Below, piece after piece: positions 23,712 to 32,872 of a stretch of 36,302 bases of DNA. Each line of letters opens with the position of its first letter. The stretch's first letter is position 1. Under the pieces are notes generated by a model. The model was not told where the DNA came from. It was given only the letters and a program-made list of their open reading frames with translations, and did not search any database. A program made the translations under genes and the position numbers. Source of the stretch: Mycobacterium persicum (GTDB lineage: Bacteria; Actinomycetota; Actinomycetes; Mycobacteriales; Mycobacteriaceae); the NCBI RefSeq assembly GCF_002086675.1, contig NZ_MVIF01000056.1:1-36302 (forward strand). Reading direction: 5' to 3'.

Positions 23712-26700
23712 ATGGTCCACGTTGATGTTCATCCGGAGGTTGAAAGACCAAGCGCTGCAGAGCCCCAGCGCGACAACGGTCCTACGCCACGGCGACCCCG
23801 GTTAGTCCGGACGGGCAAGCGAGTCGTTGACGCTGTCCTGACACACGGCGAGAGCCAGTTCTTCGGAACCGTAGCGGGTTTCGCCGCCAGACACGCCTGG
23901 CTGGTTATCGGATGTTGGGTGTTGTTGCTGGGAGTGTTGAATCTTTCGATACCGCAACTGGAAGTGACGGTTGCCGAGGACTCCGCGCCGTTCATGCCGG
24001 CCCATCTCCGCGCAGCGCAAACGCTTCAGGATATGTCGGCCGATTTCGGCGTCCCACAATCATCAGCCATTGGCAGCATCGTGGTCGTCGACGAAGCGGG
24101 TCTGAACGAGGCGGACAAGACGTTCGCCGGTCGGCTGATCGAGGCGCTGCGGGCTGACAAGGACGATGTCGCTTATGTCCTCGATACTTTCTCCAACGCG
24201 AACCTACGCGATATCTCCATTAGTCCTGACGGCAAGGCGATCAACCTGTTCGTAGCCAGCACGGGCAAGGTTGGTTCGGCCAAGGCTAAGGCAAACATCG
24301 TCGACGTTCGCAGGATGGTGGCATCGCTACCGAAACCTCCTGGCGTACATGTCTATTACACCGGTTTTGCGCCAACACTGGCGGACCTGTTCGACGAGAT
24401 TGACCGATCACTTCTGGTTATCACCGCGGTATCGATCGTGTTGATCGGGGTGCTGCTGCTGGTGGTGTATCGGTCGGTGGTGTTGGCAACGATCCCGTTA
24501 TTGACGGTCGGGGTTTCGCTGGGCGTGGCTCGCCCCATCGTCTCGGTGCTCGGTCTAACGGGCAGCATGACGGTCTCCAATTTCACCATCGCCTTGATGA
24601 CCGCGATGGTACTTGGTGTCGGTACGGACTATGCCATCTTCATCCTCGCGAGCTATCACGAAGGCCGGAGAGGCAAACTCCCCGTGACCCACGCGATAAC
24701 CCGTTCCGGGCGGAGGATTTCGGGAATTCTGATCGCCTCCGCCGTCACGATCGCGGTCGCCTTTTCGGCGATGGTACTCACCAAGATCGGCTTGTTCCGA
24801 GCGGCGGGTCCACCCGTTGCCATCGCTGTGGCGATCACGCTCGCAGTATCGATCAGCTTGCCTTACGCTCTGCTGTCGATCGCGGGCCGACGCGGCTATG
24901 CAGAGCCGCGTGCTATCAACGAGTTTCGTTGGCGTCGCATCGGCGCTCGAATCGTCCGACGCTCCGGCTGGCTCACGGCTACATCGCTGGTTGTGCTGAT
25001 ATCGCTCGCCTTGGTGTTGGCGACGATCAAGATCAACTTCGACGAGAACTCGATGCAACTTCGGGAAACCGAAAGCCGCATCGGATATGAAAAGGTCGCT
25101 GCGCATTGGGGTCATAATGAAGCCGCGCCGGAGTTCGTGGTCATACGATCAGATCACGATATGCGGGACACAGACGATCTGGCTGCACTCGAGGTGGTCG
25201 CTACAAACATCGCCCGACTTCCCGACGTGGCCTTCGTACGATCGATTACCCGGCCGCTCGGAACGCCTTCCCAGCAGACCGCGATCGGCTATCAGGTCGG
25301 TCTGGTCAGCGATCGGCTTGGTGATGCTTCGCGGCGCATCGGCCAATCGGCCCCCGATCTCGATCGGCTTGGGCAGGGGGTAATGCAGTTGCTCAACGGT
25401 GCTGAGTCAGCAAAGAGCCAGTTACCGCAATTGGTCTCGGGGGTAGCGGAGGTTTCGCGGATGGCTCGCAGCATGCTGAACAGTTATGGTGCCGCCAGCT
25501 CTGCCCTGGCCACGATGACGGATGGCCGCATGGCGGTGCCCGCAGCAATCGGCGATTTGAATTCGTCGCTGCATCTGTTGGATCTGGTCTTGGATGGGTT
25601 GAGTAAGGATGATCTGGCTGTGGCGGCCATCGGTTCAGCGAACGCGGCTCTGGGCCCGATGCTGACGCCTCAGCCGACCCCGGAGTGCACCGGCAACCCG
25701 CTGTGCATGCGCGGGCGCGCCGACCTGGCGGATCTGAACGAGCTGACGAATGGCGCCGTGGGCCGAGCTCTGACCATCTTGCAAGCGGCGGCTGCGGTGC
25801 CACGCGAGGCTATCGAGAAGGTCCGGGCCTCATTGCCATTGCTCAAGACTATGTTGGGACAGCTGCAGTCGATGGCGGCGCAAGTTGGCGGTGAATCGCC
25901 GGCTGAGCTCAGCGCACGGCTAACCGCGCTATCGCAGGGCGCTGAACGGCTATCCGGCGGAATGGCCCAGCTGGTCACGGGACTGGATCAGGTCAAGACC
26001 GGGGTGGACATGGTGAGCAGCCTCACCGGTCAGCTCGGGGCAGGTTTGAAGGACGCCTCCGACTACCTCGGCGGCCTCAGCATGCATACGTCAGCCGGCA
26101 GCGGGAATGGCTTTTATCTTCCCCCGCAGGGGTTTACCGACGCTGCATTCAATGCAGGAGAGAACCTGCTGTTCTCGGCCGACGGGAAGGTCGCCCGAAT
26201 GGTGGTGGTATGGAAGACGAACCCTTACGGCTCTCAGGCGCGCGACACGGCAAGGATTTTGGCGTACACGGCACAGCACGCCGCCGTCGGGACCCCGCTG
26301 CAACATGCCCGGTTCGCTACAACGGGTATCGCCTCCATATCGGCCGACATGGGTGATCAAGTGTGGCATGACTTCGCGGTCTTTGGATTCGCAGCGATCG
26401 TGGGGGTGCTGCTGGTGCTGATGGTCCTGCTGCGAAGCATCCTCGCCCCGGTCCTGCTGGTGGCCATGGTGACGTTGTCATTCACATCCGCAGCGGGACT
26501 GAGCGTGTTGGTGTGGCAGCACATCATTGGGATCGATCTCGACTTCTCCGTACTACCCGTGGCGTTCATGGCACTGATCGCGGTCTGTGCCGACTACAGC
26601 ATGCTTTTCGCTTCACGGATTCGGGAAGAGTCTCGAGAGGGGATGATACGCGGGATCATTCGCGGATTTGGGAAGACCGGCAGTGTAATCACCACAGCAG

Positions 26701-26897
26701 GCATAGTGTTCGCACTCACCATGTTCGCGCTCATGAGCGGCAGTGTCATCCAGCTGGTACAGATCGGGTTTACAATCGGTGCTGGCCTTCTGATCGATAT
26801 CTGCGTCGTCCGCTCCGTGCTGGCTCCGGCCACGATGGCCCTCATCGGTAATCGGATCTGGTGGCCCGGCAGCGCTGAACCGACGCCGCTGGAATAA
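23712..26897 (+). CDS. MmpL/RND-family lipid transporter
   Basis: A 1061-residue inner-membrane RND transporter. The first helix is WLVIGCWVLLLGVLNLSIP, followed by a periplasmic porter loop. A five-helix bundle then contains GVGTDYAIFILASYHEGRR (near residue 303), the proton-relay Asp-Tyr of MmpL proteins. The second half repeats this with VCADYSMLFASRIREESREG (near 957). A long Gln/Leu/Ser-rich second periplasmic domain (residues ~490-830) includes QLPQLVSGVAEVSRMARSML and is probably coiled. MmpL proteins export mycolate esters, glycolipids or siderophores using proton flow. ATG 23712 is chosen over 23559 because GGAAGG lies eight bases upstream. No mmpS partner is adjacent. The neighbouring HSL-type esterase hints at a lipid substrate. 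Confidence 0.93.
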   Translation: MVHVDVHPEVERPSAAEPQRDNGPTPRRPRLVRTGKRVVDAVLTHGESQFFGTVAGFAARHAWLVIGCWVLLLGVLNLSIPQLEVTVAEDSAPFMPAHLRAAQTLQDMSADFGVPQSSAIGSIVVVDEAGLNEADKTFAGRLIEALRADKDDVAYVLDTFSNANLRDISISPDGKAINLFVASTGKVGSAKAKANIVDVRRMVASLPKPPGVHVYYTGFAPTLADLFDEIDRSLLVITAVSIVLIGVLLLVVYRSVVLATIPLLTVGVSLGVARPIVSVLGLTGSMTVSNFTIALMTAMVLGVGTDYAIFILASYHEGRRGKLPVTHAITRSGRRISGILIASAVTIAVAFSAMVLTKIGLFRAAGPPVAIAVAITLAVSISLPYALLSIAGRRGYAEPRAINEFRWRRIGARIVRRSGWLTATSLVVLISLALVLATIKINFDENSMQLRETESRIGYEKVAAHWGHNEAAPEFVVIRSDHDMRDTDDLAALEVVATNIARLPDVAFVRSITRPLGTPSQQTAIGYQVGLVSDRLGDASRRIGQSAPDLDRLGQGVMQLLNGAESAKSQLPQLVSGVAEVSRMARSMLNSYGAASSALATMTDGRMAVPAAIGDLNSSLHLLDLVLDGLSKDDLAVAAIGSANAALGPMLTPQPTPECTGNPLCMRGRADLADLNELTNGAVGRALTILQAAAAVPREAIEKVRASLPLLKTMLGQLQSMAAQVGGESPAELSARLTALSQGAERLSGGMAQLVTGLDQVKTGVDMVSSLTGQLGAGLKDASDYLGGLSMHTSAGSGNGFYLPPQGFTDAAFNAGENLLFSADGKVARMVVVWKTNPYGSQARDTARILAYTAQHAAVGTPLQHARFATTGIASISADMGDQVWHDFAVFGFAAIVGVLLVLMVLLRSILAPVLLVAMVTLSFTSAAGLSVLVWQHIIGIDLDFSVLPVAFMALIAVCADYSMLFASRIREESREGMIRGIIRGFGKTGSVITTAGIVFALTMFALMSGSVIQLVQIGFTIGAGLLIDICVVRSVLAPATMALIGNRIWWPGSAEPTPLE

Positions 26898-27271
26898 GAC
26901 GGCGCATACCCGCCGCTCCCACGGTGAGCCAGTGTGTCCTGATTGCCGATCGCCGGTCGTTTCCGACCGGCGTTGGTACTCTTGCCGGCTGTGTGGGCAC
27001 CGACGATGTTGCCGGGCAGTGGTTTTGGAGCGCTGGAGCCCTGGTAGTTGGGTACGGGATGTGGGGGATGTGCGCATTGTCAGTGCAAGGTCATCACGTC
27101 ACCGGCCCCAATCGTTACCGCCGGACTTCGATCCGACAATGTATGGCCGACCGGGCACGCGGTGATCCGCACGCTTCGGCTATCTCATTGTGGTCCCGCT
27201 TGAGCTCACCGCCCCGGCGTGCGAGCGCCCGAATCCCGTCGCAGTCGCGCGAAATCAGCGGTCGCGCCGCA
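26898..27271. other. Gap between convergent mmpL and PucR-type genes
   Basis: It holds a strong hairpin (listed separately). On the minus strand near 27150-27260 a reading frame gives DGIRALARRGGELKRDHNEI, faintly like the leucine-zipper end of IS3-family OrfA proteins, with no further support. No gene is called. Confidence 0.35.
26951..26972. terminator. Perfect 9-bp hairpin downstream of mmpL
   Basis: CGCCGGTCG (26951-26959), loop TTTC and CGACCGGCG (26964-26972) form a perfect GC-rich stem 54 bases after the mmpL stop. The short T-containing stretch after it is weak, as for many mycobacterial terminators. Confidence 0.6.
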
Positions 27272-28543
27272 TCACCGCGGGCTAGTGTGGTTGCCGTACC
27301 ACTCCAGCGCCTCGAGGGCCACGGCCACATGGACGTAGGACTGGGGAAGGGGACGGGGGAGCATGCGTGCGGCTGCCTCGAGTCGCCGTAACAGTGTATT
27401 GCGGTGGCTGTAGAGCAGCTTGGCGGCGCGGGACACGTTGCATTGTTGGCGAATGTAAGTCAGGAGAGTCGCGCGCAGCTCGGGACTAGCTGAGGCGAAG
27501 TCGCCTAGCGTACTGGTGATGAAATCGTCTGCTGCAGCGGCATCCTGAGTGATCAGATTGACGAGCTGAATGTCGGCGAAGAGTGCGATTCGCCGGGGTG
27601 ACTGCAGGCGCGTCACCATTCGCTGCGTGGCCAGCGCGTCAAGATGGCTGCGGCGGAAGCCTTCGATCCCGGGTGCATTGGGACCGATGGCAATACGGGC
27701 TCCCGGACAGGTGGTCAGCGCTTTTTCGATGGCGTCGACATCAACGTCAACCGCGTCGGCCACCCATATCCAGCGGGTGGCAGCGGTGGCGGTCACGGTA
27801 AGCGCCCGGGTTGAACCGAGAGCGTAACCGACCGCAACGGCGGCTCCGTCGAGGAAGATGTGGTCGCCCTCGAAATCGTCGCTCCACAGAATGGCAGCGG
27901 TGTGTGGCTGATCCAGTGAGTAGCCTAATCGCGCTTCAGCATGCTCCTGACCAATCGCCGCGCCATCAAGTATGAACTCGATGATCTCACGGCGTTCAGC
28001 ATGGGTGCCGCAGGCCAACTCGTTCTGCTCCAGTTTCAACTGTGCGGCGATACCCGCGAGGGTAGCACTGATGAAGTCACTGATCGACGACGATGAGACG
28101 ACGAGAACTTCACGCAGCTCGTCCGGGTCGGCGGTGAGGCCGAACACGATCTCGATCCAGTGCCGCCACGCGACATCCTGCCCGACCCGGTAGATCTCGA
28201 GTGCGGTCGAATCGAGTCCGCGGCGCACCAAGTCTCGAGCAAGGGCAAGTGGCTCGGGCCCGAGGTTGGCTGCAACGGGTGCACCCGGATCACGTACGTT
28301 TGCCGCCGCCCAATGCAACAGGTTTGCGCGGCTCGCACGCCGAACGGCCGTCGCAAGGACCGGGTCTTCGGCGATGATTGCATTATTGCCGAGGGTCGCT
28401 TTGTCGAGGCTATCAAGCCACTCCTGGTTGGGATCGAGGGCGATTCGCGCACCCGCACGGATCAATTCGCGCGTCCGTGCGGATGGCCAGTCTTGCGGCG
28501 CCGAGTCGGCGGTATAGGGCTGATTGCGTGTGAGCTGGGACAT
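27272..28543 (-). CDS. PucR/CdaR-family transcriptional regulator
   Basis: A 423-residue cytoplasmic regulator. The N-terminal part is helical (ANLLHWAAANVRDPGAPV, ALARDLVRRGLDSTALEIYR, WRHWIEIVF), like the RsbT co-antagonist-like region of actinobacterial PucR proteins. The middle (HTAAILWSDDFEGDH, WIWVADAVDVDVDAIEKAL, RIAIGPNAPGIEGFRRSH) matches the GGDEF-like CdaR domain. The C-terminus is the PucR helix-turn-helix: ATLLTYIRQQCNVSRAAKLL and YSHRNTLLRRLEAA. The start is ATG 28543, with AGGAG eight bases upstream; an ATG four bases earlier is out of frame. The family responds to small metabolites, but the ligand is unknown. It is convergent with mmpL, so it may control distant genes or itself. 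Confidence 0.9.
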   Translation of the reverse strand: MSQLTRNQPYTADSAPQDWPSARTRELIRAGARIALDPNQEWLDSLDKATLGNNAIIAEDPVLATAVRRASRANLLHWAAANVRDPGAPVAANLGPEPLALARDLVRRGLDSTALEIYRVGQDVAWRHWIEIVFGLTADPDELREVLVVSSSSISDFISATLAGIAAQLKLEQNELACGTHAERREIIEFILDGAAIGQEHAEARLGYSLDQPHTAAILWSDDFEGDHIFLDGAAVAVGYALGSTRALTVTATAATRWIWVADAVDVDVDAIEKALTTCPGARIAIGPNAPGIEGFRRSHLDALATQRMVTRLQSPRRIALFADIQLVNLITQDAAAADDFITSTLGDFASASPELRATLLTYIRQQCNVSRAAKLLYSHRNTLLRRLEAAARMLPRPLPQSYVHVAVALEALEWYGNHTSPR

Positions 28544-29230
28544 TCATGTTCTCCTGCAAAGCTTTTAGCGAGGACCGAGTCGGTCTATGCTCGACGCCCA
28601 CGTGAAGGCGACGAATCAACTGCGATTGGTTGGGCACCGAAACCAATTGGCACGTGGCATCGTTACGCTGCGGACGGTGCGGCCAGGCAACATCGAGCCG
28701 GGCGGTGGATCGGTCGTCGCGAAGTTGGCGCTCCTGGGACCGATGCAGCCGCTGTCCAATGGAGCCCATCCGCGCCCACCATCGATGCGACAGCGGGCCC
28801 CAAGGTTTGCGACATGCCCTTACATCCTCATCGCGAAGAATCCACGTTGGCTGGGCCGGCGCAACTCGCGATATTCGCGACCGGCCCCGGTTGAAAATCG
28901 CTGCCCGGCAAGCACTCGGCTAGGGATGTTGCCGCAGAAGCCTTGTGGGCGAAAGCATCATTGGGGCAGCACCTCATCGTATCCAACCCGCCTGAACCAT
29001 TGTGCACCAGTTGGGGATACCCCGGTATCGTACGGATGGTGGACCGCGCGGGGCGAAATGCTTCCCCCAGTCGCGGGAATCGCTTGTACGCCGAATGGGG
29101 GACAGCATGGTATCGACGCAACCGCAATGGGTCGCGGTCGGGCGATACGGCCGCAGGCCCACTGGATACTTGGCGTTGCGCTTGCGTTTCAGTGCTGATG
29201 GTGGTCTCGGCCCGGTGGCGGTGCGCACTG
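28544..29230. other. Gap between PucR-type gene and MbtH-like gene
   Basis: No supported gene lies in these 687 bases. A plus-strand frame from ATG 29107 (MVSTQPQWVAVGRYGRRPTG) has GGGGGA eight bases upstream and runs 67 codons. It overlaps the 3' end of the MbtH-like gene and shows no known domain, so it is left uncalled. The left end holds the PucR-type promoter. Confidence 0.35.
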
Positions 29231-29500
29231 TCAACGCTCGGATCGAAAGATGTTATCCGCGTGGCGTACTGATTCGCAGTTCGGCGATGCTGCGGCAATC
29301 TTATTTGTAGTGCCTTCGGCGCGAATATCGGTCCAGCTCTTGTAGTGGCTCTCCGGAATGCATCGGGAGGATCCGGACCGGAGACTGCCTGGCCAGGATG
29401 CGGCGACATCGGCGAAAGTTGACCACAGCCAGTACTGCTTCCTGCGGTTGACCAATGACGAGAATGCAGCACCCTCGTTGTCAAAAGGATTGACACACAT
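29231..29500 (-). CDS. MbtH-like protein, divergent
   Basis: 89 residues from ATG 29500, with TAGGGG about eight bases upstream. It opens MCVNPFDNEGAAFSSLVNRR, matching the MbtH start NPFDN..F.vLvN.E. The sequence continues KQYWLWSTFADVAASW, where family members have QHSLWP.F..VP.GW, and ends the domain SHYKSWTDIRAEG (family: WTDmRP). MbtH proteins bind and activate NRPS adenylation domains. Several conserved positions are altered (SLWP is WLWS, the VP of vPaGW is lost, RP is RA), and about 20 unusual residues follow the domain. It is either a diverged functional copy or a gene in early decay. No intact NRPS is in the window; an NRPS scar is ~12.5 kb away. Confidence 0.65.
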   Translation of the reverse strand: MCVNPFDNEGAAFSSLVNRRKQYWLWSTFADVAASWPGSLRSGSSRCIPESHYKSWTDIRAEGTTNKIAAASPNCESVRHADNIFRSER

Positions 29501-30747
29501 GTTGTTACCCCTAGCATGATGGCGTCGCCGCATGAACCGGTATCGGTATTGCACCGCCGGCCCGTAGCGCAGATTGCCCCCGGAGGGCTGTCTGAACATC
29601 GTCGACGTCGCCCCGTTGATGATTAGAGCGAAATTATGACCGCAACGGGGCTCATCCCCACGAACAATCGCGAGGGCCAACAGCTGCTGCCTCGGTGCGA
29701 GATTCAAATCGGAATGAGCTGAACGGTTTATCGATCCGACCGGCGCGACGTTGAGCTTGTAGATCCACCTTGACAGTCGTGTGACGCTACCCAGCAGAAA
29801 GATCCGTTGGTGATGCACCGTGAGGTGGTGCATTGTGGCGAATAGTCAACTCATTGCGCGGCATTTTGTACTTGTCGCTTCCGCTGTGGCGGATCCTGGT
29901 CGCAGTTTGACCCGTTTCGAACCACTGATTGGGATGCCTTGCCCCTGGTAACTTCGGCGCCGCCGGCCATGATTGTCCATGGATCGTGGTTGCGGTGCAG
30001 TTCCGCACGAGGATGCTGATCCACAAAGTTACTGCGGCGGGCTTGGTCGGTGTCTGGCGGGCGTCGGTCCGTTAAAAGGAGGAATGCGCGTGACATTGCC
30101 AGTGGTGCCTGAACGCTCGGCGCAGCCAGCGCGCGCGTGGCAGCACTGACCGCTCGGCTGGCTGCCTCACATGATTCGAGAGTCGGCTGGATGCGCTACC
30201 TTCGGCCACAGCTCGAGATAGTCGCGCTGATCCTCGTAACCAGCAGTTTCTCAGACCGCAAGCCGGGCTCAGCTAACTCACTTTCGGCGGGCGGATGGAC
30301 ACAGGTGAGCACGGTGGGCCCAAGCTTGCGTTGACCGCTGGGGCCGGCGCGACCGAATTCCCGACGGCGGTCGCGGAAAGACCACCGATATCAGGAGTTA
30401 CGGCGCCGAATAACAATTACGGGTGCCACTCGAGGGCTTGCAGCCCGCCCTCATCCTGGCGCGCGTTATATGTCCAGTCGTTTTACATCGCAACCACTGA
30501 TCAAAAATATCAGATCGGCGTCCAAAGATTTTACACGGCTCTGCGTGCAACCTAAACACCAGGTCACGCCGTATAAGGACAGGCTACAACGTCGAAATTC
30601 AGTCAAGTCCGAACTAAATCGGCTGGTTGATCAAACCAATCAGGGGAACCCAAAATCGGGCGATCGGGGGATATATCGAATTCGGGCGACCAAGGTAACC
30701 TGGGAGCAGAAACGTGGCCGGGCGTAGTCCGATGGCGCGCCAGACAA
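29501..30747. other. Gap between MbtH-like gene and MFS gene
   Basis: About 1.25 kb with no recognised protein. It includes the hairpin ATGCACC-GTGAGGT-GGTGCAT at 29813-29833 and a mini-ORF at 30090 (listed separately). The MbtH frame stays open upstream to 29833 without MbtH similarity. The stretch 30440-30640 is AT-richer than its surroundings and may hold the MFS promoter. Confidence 0.35.
30090..30149 (+). CDS. Possible 19-codon ORF with strong Shine-Dalgarno
   Basis: GTG at 30090 follows AAAAGGAGGA with seven bases between, an ideal ribosome-binding arrangement. It encodes MTLPVVPERSAQPARAWQH and stops at TGA 30147-30149. A shifted frame continues as AALTARLAASHDSRVGWMRY for about 60 codons, so this may be the beginning of a gene broken by a single-base change rather than a true mini-gene. 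No family is recognised. Confidence 0.3.
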   Translation: MTLPVVPERSAQPARAWQH

Positions 30748-32406
30748 TTGAGAAGGAAATTTCGGCTTGTCCGACCGGTGCATGAGATGAATGACATTAA
30801 GGAAGTCGGTTACGAACCGGCTGGAGGTGCTTGTCTGCCCAATCCGCACGGTGGTCGGCAGGGGGGCGTCTCCGGGTTGCGGGGCATTGACGCGGCCGAG
30901 CGAGCTTGGCGACTGCGGATTCGGACGCGGCGACACGGCCCGCCGCTTCCCGGCCAGCGATGCGCTCCGGGCCGCCGCGAGCGTCTGGCCCACCATTGCC
31001 GGCAGTCGGCCGAGGCCGGACTTCCCGCCGCGTCTGGCGGGTTGGGTCGGCGTCTTTTCCTTATCGGTGGATCCGCGGGGACCCTCTTCGGATACTCCAT
31101 CGCGGTCAGCAACGACGCCATCGGGCCAATCCGGCAGCAATACTCACTGTCCGGATTAGCCGTCGGAACGGTTGTCAGCAGCCTGATCGCCGGCGCTTTG
31201 GTCGGGTGCCTCATCGCCGGTGGCGCCGTCGAACGCAACGGTCACCGGCTCGTTCTCGGGGTCGCTGGGGTCGTCGCAGCGTTCGGTTCGGTCATAGCAG
31301 CAACAGCGAACGGCACCCCGATGATAGTGATTGGACGATTCATTCTCGGTGTCGCAGTGGGCGTAACAACTGCGGTCACGCCCGGCTACATTGGGGAACT
31401 AGCTAACGTTGACAAGCGGGGGCCGATGATGGCCGCCTACCAATTCTCCATCGCCAGCGGCTTTCTGTTGGCGTTCACGGTGGGCGCCCTGCTTAGCTTT
31501 GGTGGCCACGAGTGGCGAATCATGTTTCTTGCCAACGCAATACCGGCAACCGTGCAAACCGTGACGATGACCAGAGTTCCATCCAGCCCGTACTCGCTAG
31601 TTGCCCGTGGCCGACTACACCAGGCGCGCGACGTCCTGATGGCGATTCGCCGTCGCGACGAGGTCGCCGCCGAGTTGCGCAGCATCATTGCTGCGCATCG
31701 AGAACGGGACCGGCCCGCCTCAGTCATCGGCGATCCGTCACTGTTTCGGCCCATCATGCTAGCCATGGGGGCGTCGTTGATGGATGTGCTCGTTGGCATC
31801 TGCGCTGTTGTCTACTACTCCACTGCGGTGTTCGCCATGGCTGGCATTGGTGGCCATGCTGGCGCCGAAGTTGCTTCATTTTCAGTTGGATTGATTGACG
31901 TCGTCTTTACCGTGATAGCGGTGAGCCTGATCAACAGGCATGGCCGGCGCCCGCTACTTACGGTTGGGCTGACGGGAATGATTCTGGCGCTCACCGCGAC
32001 AAGCTTCGGGCTGCGGTCACCGTCCGCGGTATCCGGTGCGATAACGATCGCCGCAATGCTTGCCTTTACGGCTTGCCATGCGTTCTCAGCCGGACCAATT
32101 GGGTGGCTACTGGTAGCCGAAGTGCTGCCTACCCGCATCAGGTCTCGTGGGAGCGCAGTCGCAATCGCGCTCAACTGGCTAGCCAACTTGGTAGTAGCCC
32201 TGCTGTTTCCGATTCTGGTGGGCAGTCCCGGCCAACCATCGCGTGCCGCGATCGGATTTTTGATCTTCGCTGGAATCTCCCTTGGGTTTCTGGTATTCGT
32301 CCGCGTCTGCGTCCCGGAAACCAAGGGTCTGACCCTCGCCGAAGTGGAAGCGAGGCTGACCGGTCGCAACATCAATGTGAGGCACGATGATCCGCACGCA
32401 GATTGA
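30748..32406 (+). CDS. MFS transporter, sugar porter family
   Basis: About 12 membrane helices follow an unusual Arg-rich N-terminal ~95 residues. Sugar-porter signs: GGSAGTLFGYSIAVSNDAIG in TM1 (family GG.lfGYd.gvi), GRFILGVAVGVTTAVTPGYI with GELA after it in TM4-5, LINRHGRRPLLTVG between TM8 and TM9, GPIGWLLVAEVLPTRIRSRG in TM10-11, and PETKGLTLAEVE at the end. The TM2-3 motif is degenerate (ERNGHR). It would import sugars with protons. The true start is uncertain: TTG 30748, ATG 30787 or a TTG near 31042 just before TM1; the long basic N-terminus is probably not translated. It overlaps the next ORF by 20 bases, so the three genes here look like one operon with the glucose-dehydrogenase-like enzyme. 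Confidence 0.85.
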   Translation: MRRKFRLVRPVHEMNDIKEVGYEPAGGACLPNPHGGRQGGVSGLRGIDAAERAWRLRIRTRRHGPPLPGQRCAPGRRERLAHHCRQSAEAGLPAASGGLGRRLFLIGGSAGTLFGYSIAVSNDAIGPIRQQYSLSGLAVGTVVSSLIAGALVGCLIAGGAVERNGHRLVLGVAGVVAAFGSVIAATANGTPMIVIGRFILGVAVGVTTAVTPGYIGELANVDKRGPMMAAYQFSIASGFLLAFTVGALLSFGGHEWRIMFLANAIPATVQTVTMTRVPSSPYSLVARGRLHQARDVLMAIRRRDEVAAELRSIIAAHRERDRPASVIGDPSLFRPIMLAMGASLMDVLVGICAVVYYSTAVFAMAGIGGHAGAEVASFSVGLIDVVFTVIAVSLINRHGRRPLLTVGLTGMILALTATSFGLRSPSAVSGAITIAAMLAFTACHAFSAGPIGWLLVAEVLPTRIRSRGSAVAIALNWLANLVVALLFPILVGSPGQPSRAAIGFLIFAGISLGFLVFVRVCVPETKGLTLAEVEARLTGRNINVRHDDPHAD

Positions 32407-32872
32407 CGATGCCCCGTCCGCAATGAGTTGGGTGAAGGCCGGTCCCATCGCCCCTGGTTCAGAGCTCCGCCACCGGACCGGCCCAATCCGGGAACCGCAA
32501 GAGATTGTGGAGATGGCGTCAGAGGTGCCAGCGGCGGGCGGCGGTAACTCGGGTAACAGGACGGCGGTTACCGCCGGTGATCTCGTCTTGTTCGACCGGT
32601 TGCCTGCGGTGCTGGCGATTGATCCGCTGCGGATGAGCGGATATGTCAATGCCGGCAAGCGATACGGCGAACCGACGTCGAAGTTGTACCGCAGTAGCTT
32701 GGCCGTCGAGAAGCTCAGCTCGACGACATACATCTCGGTGGCCGACGCATTCTTCAGCGGAGTGCATGAACCAGGAAACCGTGATGAATTGCTGTCCGGC
32801 GCGGTCACCTCCGTTGCGGCGGTGCACAGTTCGGTTACAGCGGAGAAGGGGGAATTGCGATGCAATCTCTGA
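32387..32872 (+). CDS. Unknown protein between sugar porter and glucose-dehydrogenase-like gene
   Basis: 161 residues from ATG 32387, with TGAGG about five bases upstream. No family is recognised. The first ~60 residues are Pro/Gly-rich (EVPAAGGGNSGNRT); the rest is more ordinary (GDLVLFDRLPAVLAIDPLRM, LAVEKLSSTTYISVADAFFS) and its codons favour G/C at third positions, which supports coding. It overlaps the upstream stop by 20 bases and the downstream start by 13, the pattern of translationally coupled genes. Because it lies between a sugar porter and a sugar dehydrogenase, it may act in the same pathway; that is inference. It could also be the remnant of a larger enzyme. Confidence 0.45.
   Translation: MIRTQIDDAPSAMSWVKAGPIAPGSELRHRTGPIREPQEIVEMASEVPAAGGGNSGNRTAVTAGDLVLFDRLPAVLAIDPLRMSGYVNAGKRYGEPTSKLYRSSLAVEKLSSTTYISVADAFFSGVHEPGNRDELLSGAVTSVAAVHSSVTAEKGELRCNL

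Noticed and set aside
26932..27165. Zinc-ribbon-like protein (MCPDCRSPVV...CRLCGH) after mmpL
   Set aside because: The pattern is produced across the terminator hairpin, and the remainder of the frame has no coding character.
27115..27330. IS3-family OrfA remnant (GGELKRDHNEI on the minus strand)
   Set aside because: Only about ten residues resemble the leucine-zipper region; too little to call, and it may be chance.
29107..29310. 67-codon plus-strand ORF with a GGGGGA ribosome site
   Set aside because: It overlaps the MbtH-like gene end on the opposite strand and has no recognised family; kept only as a note.
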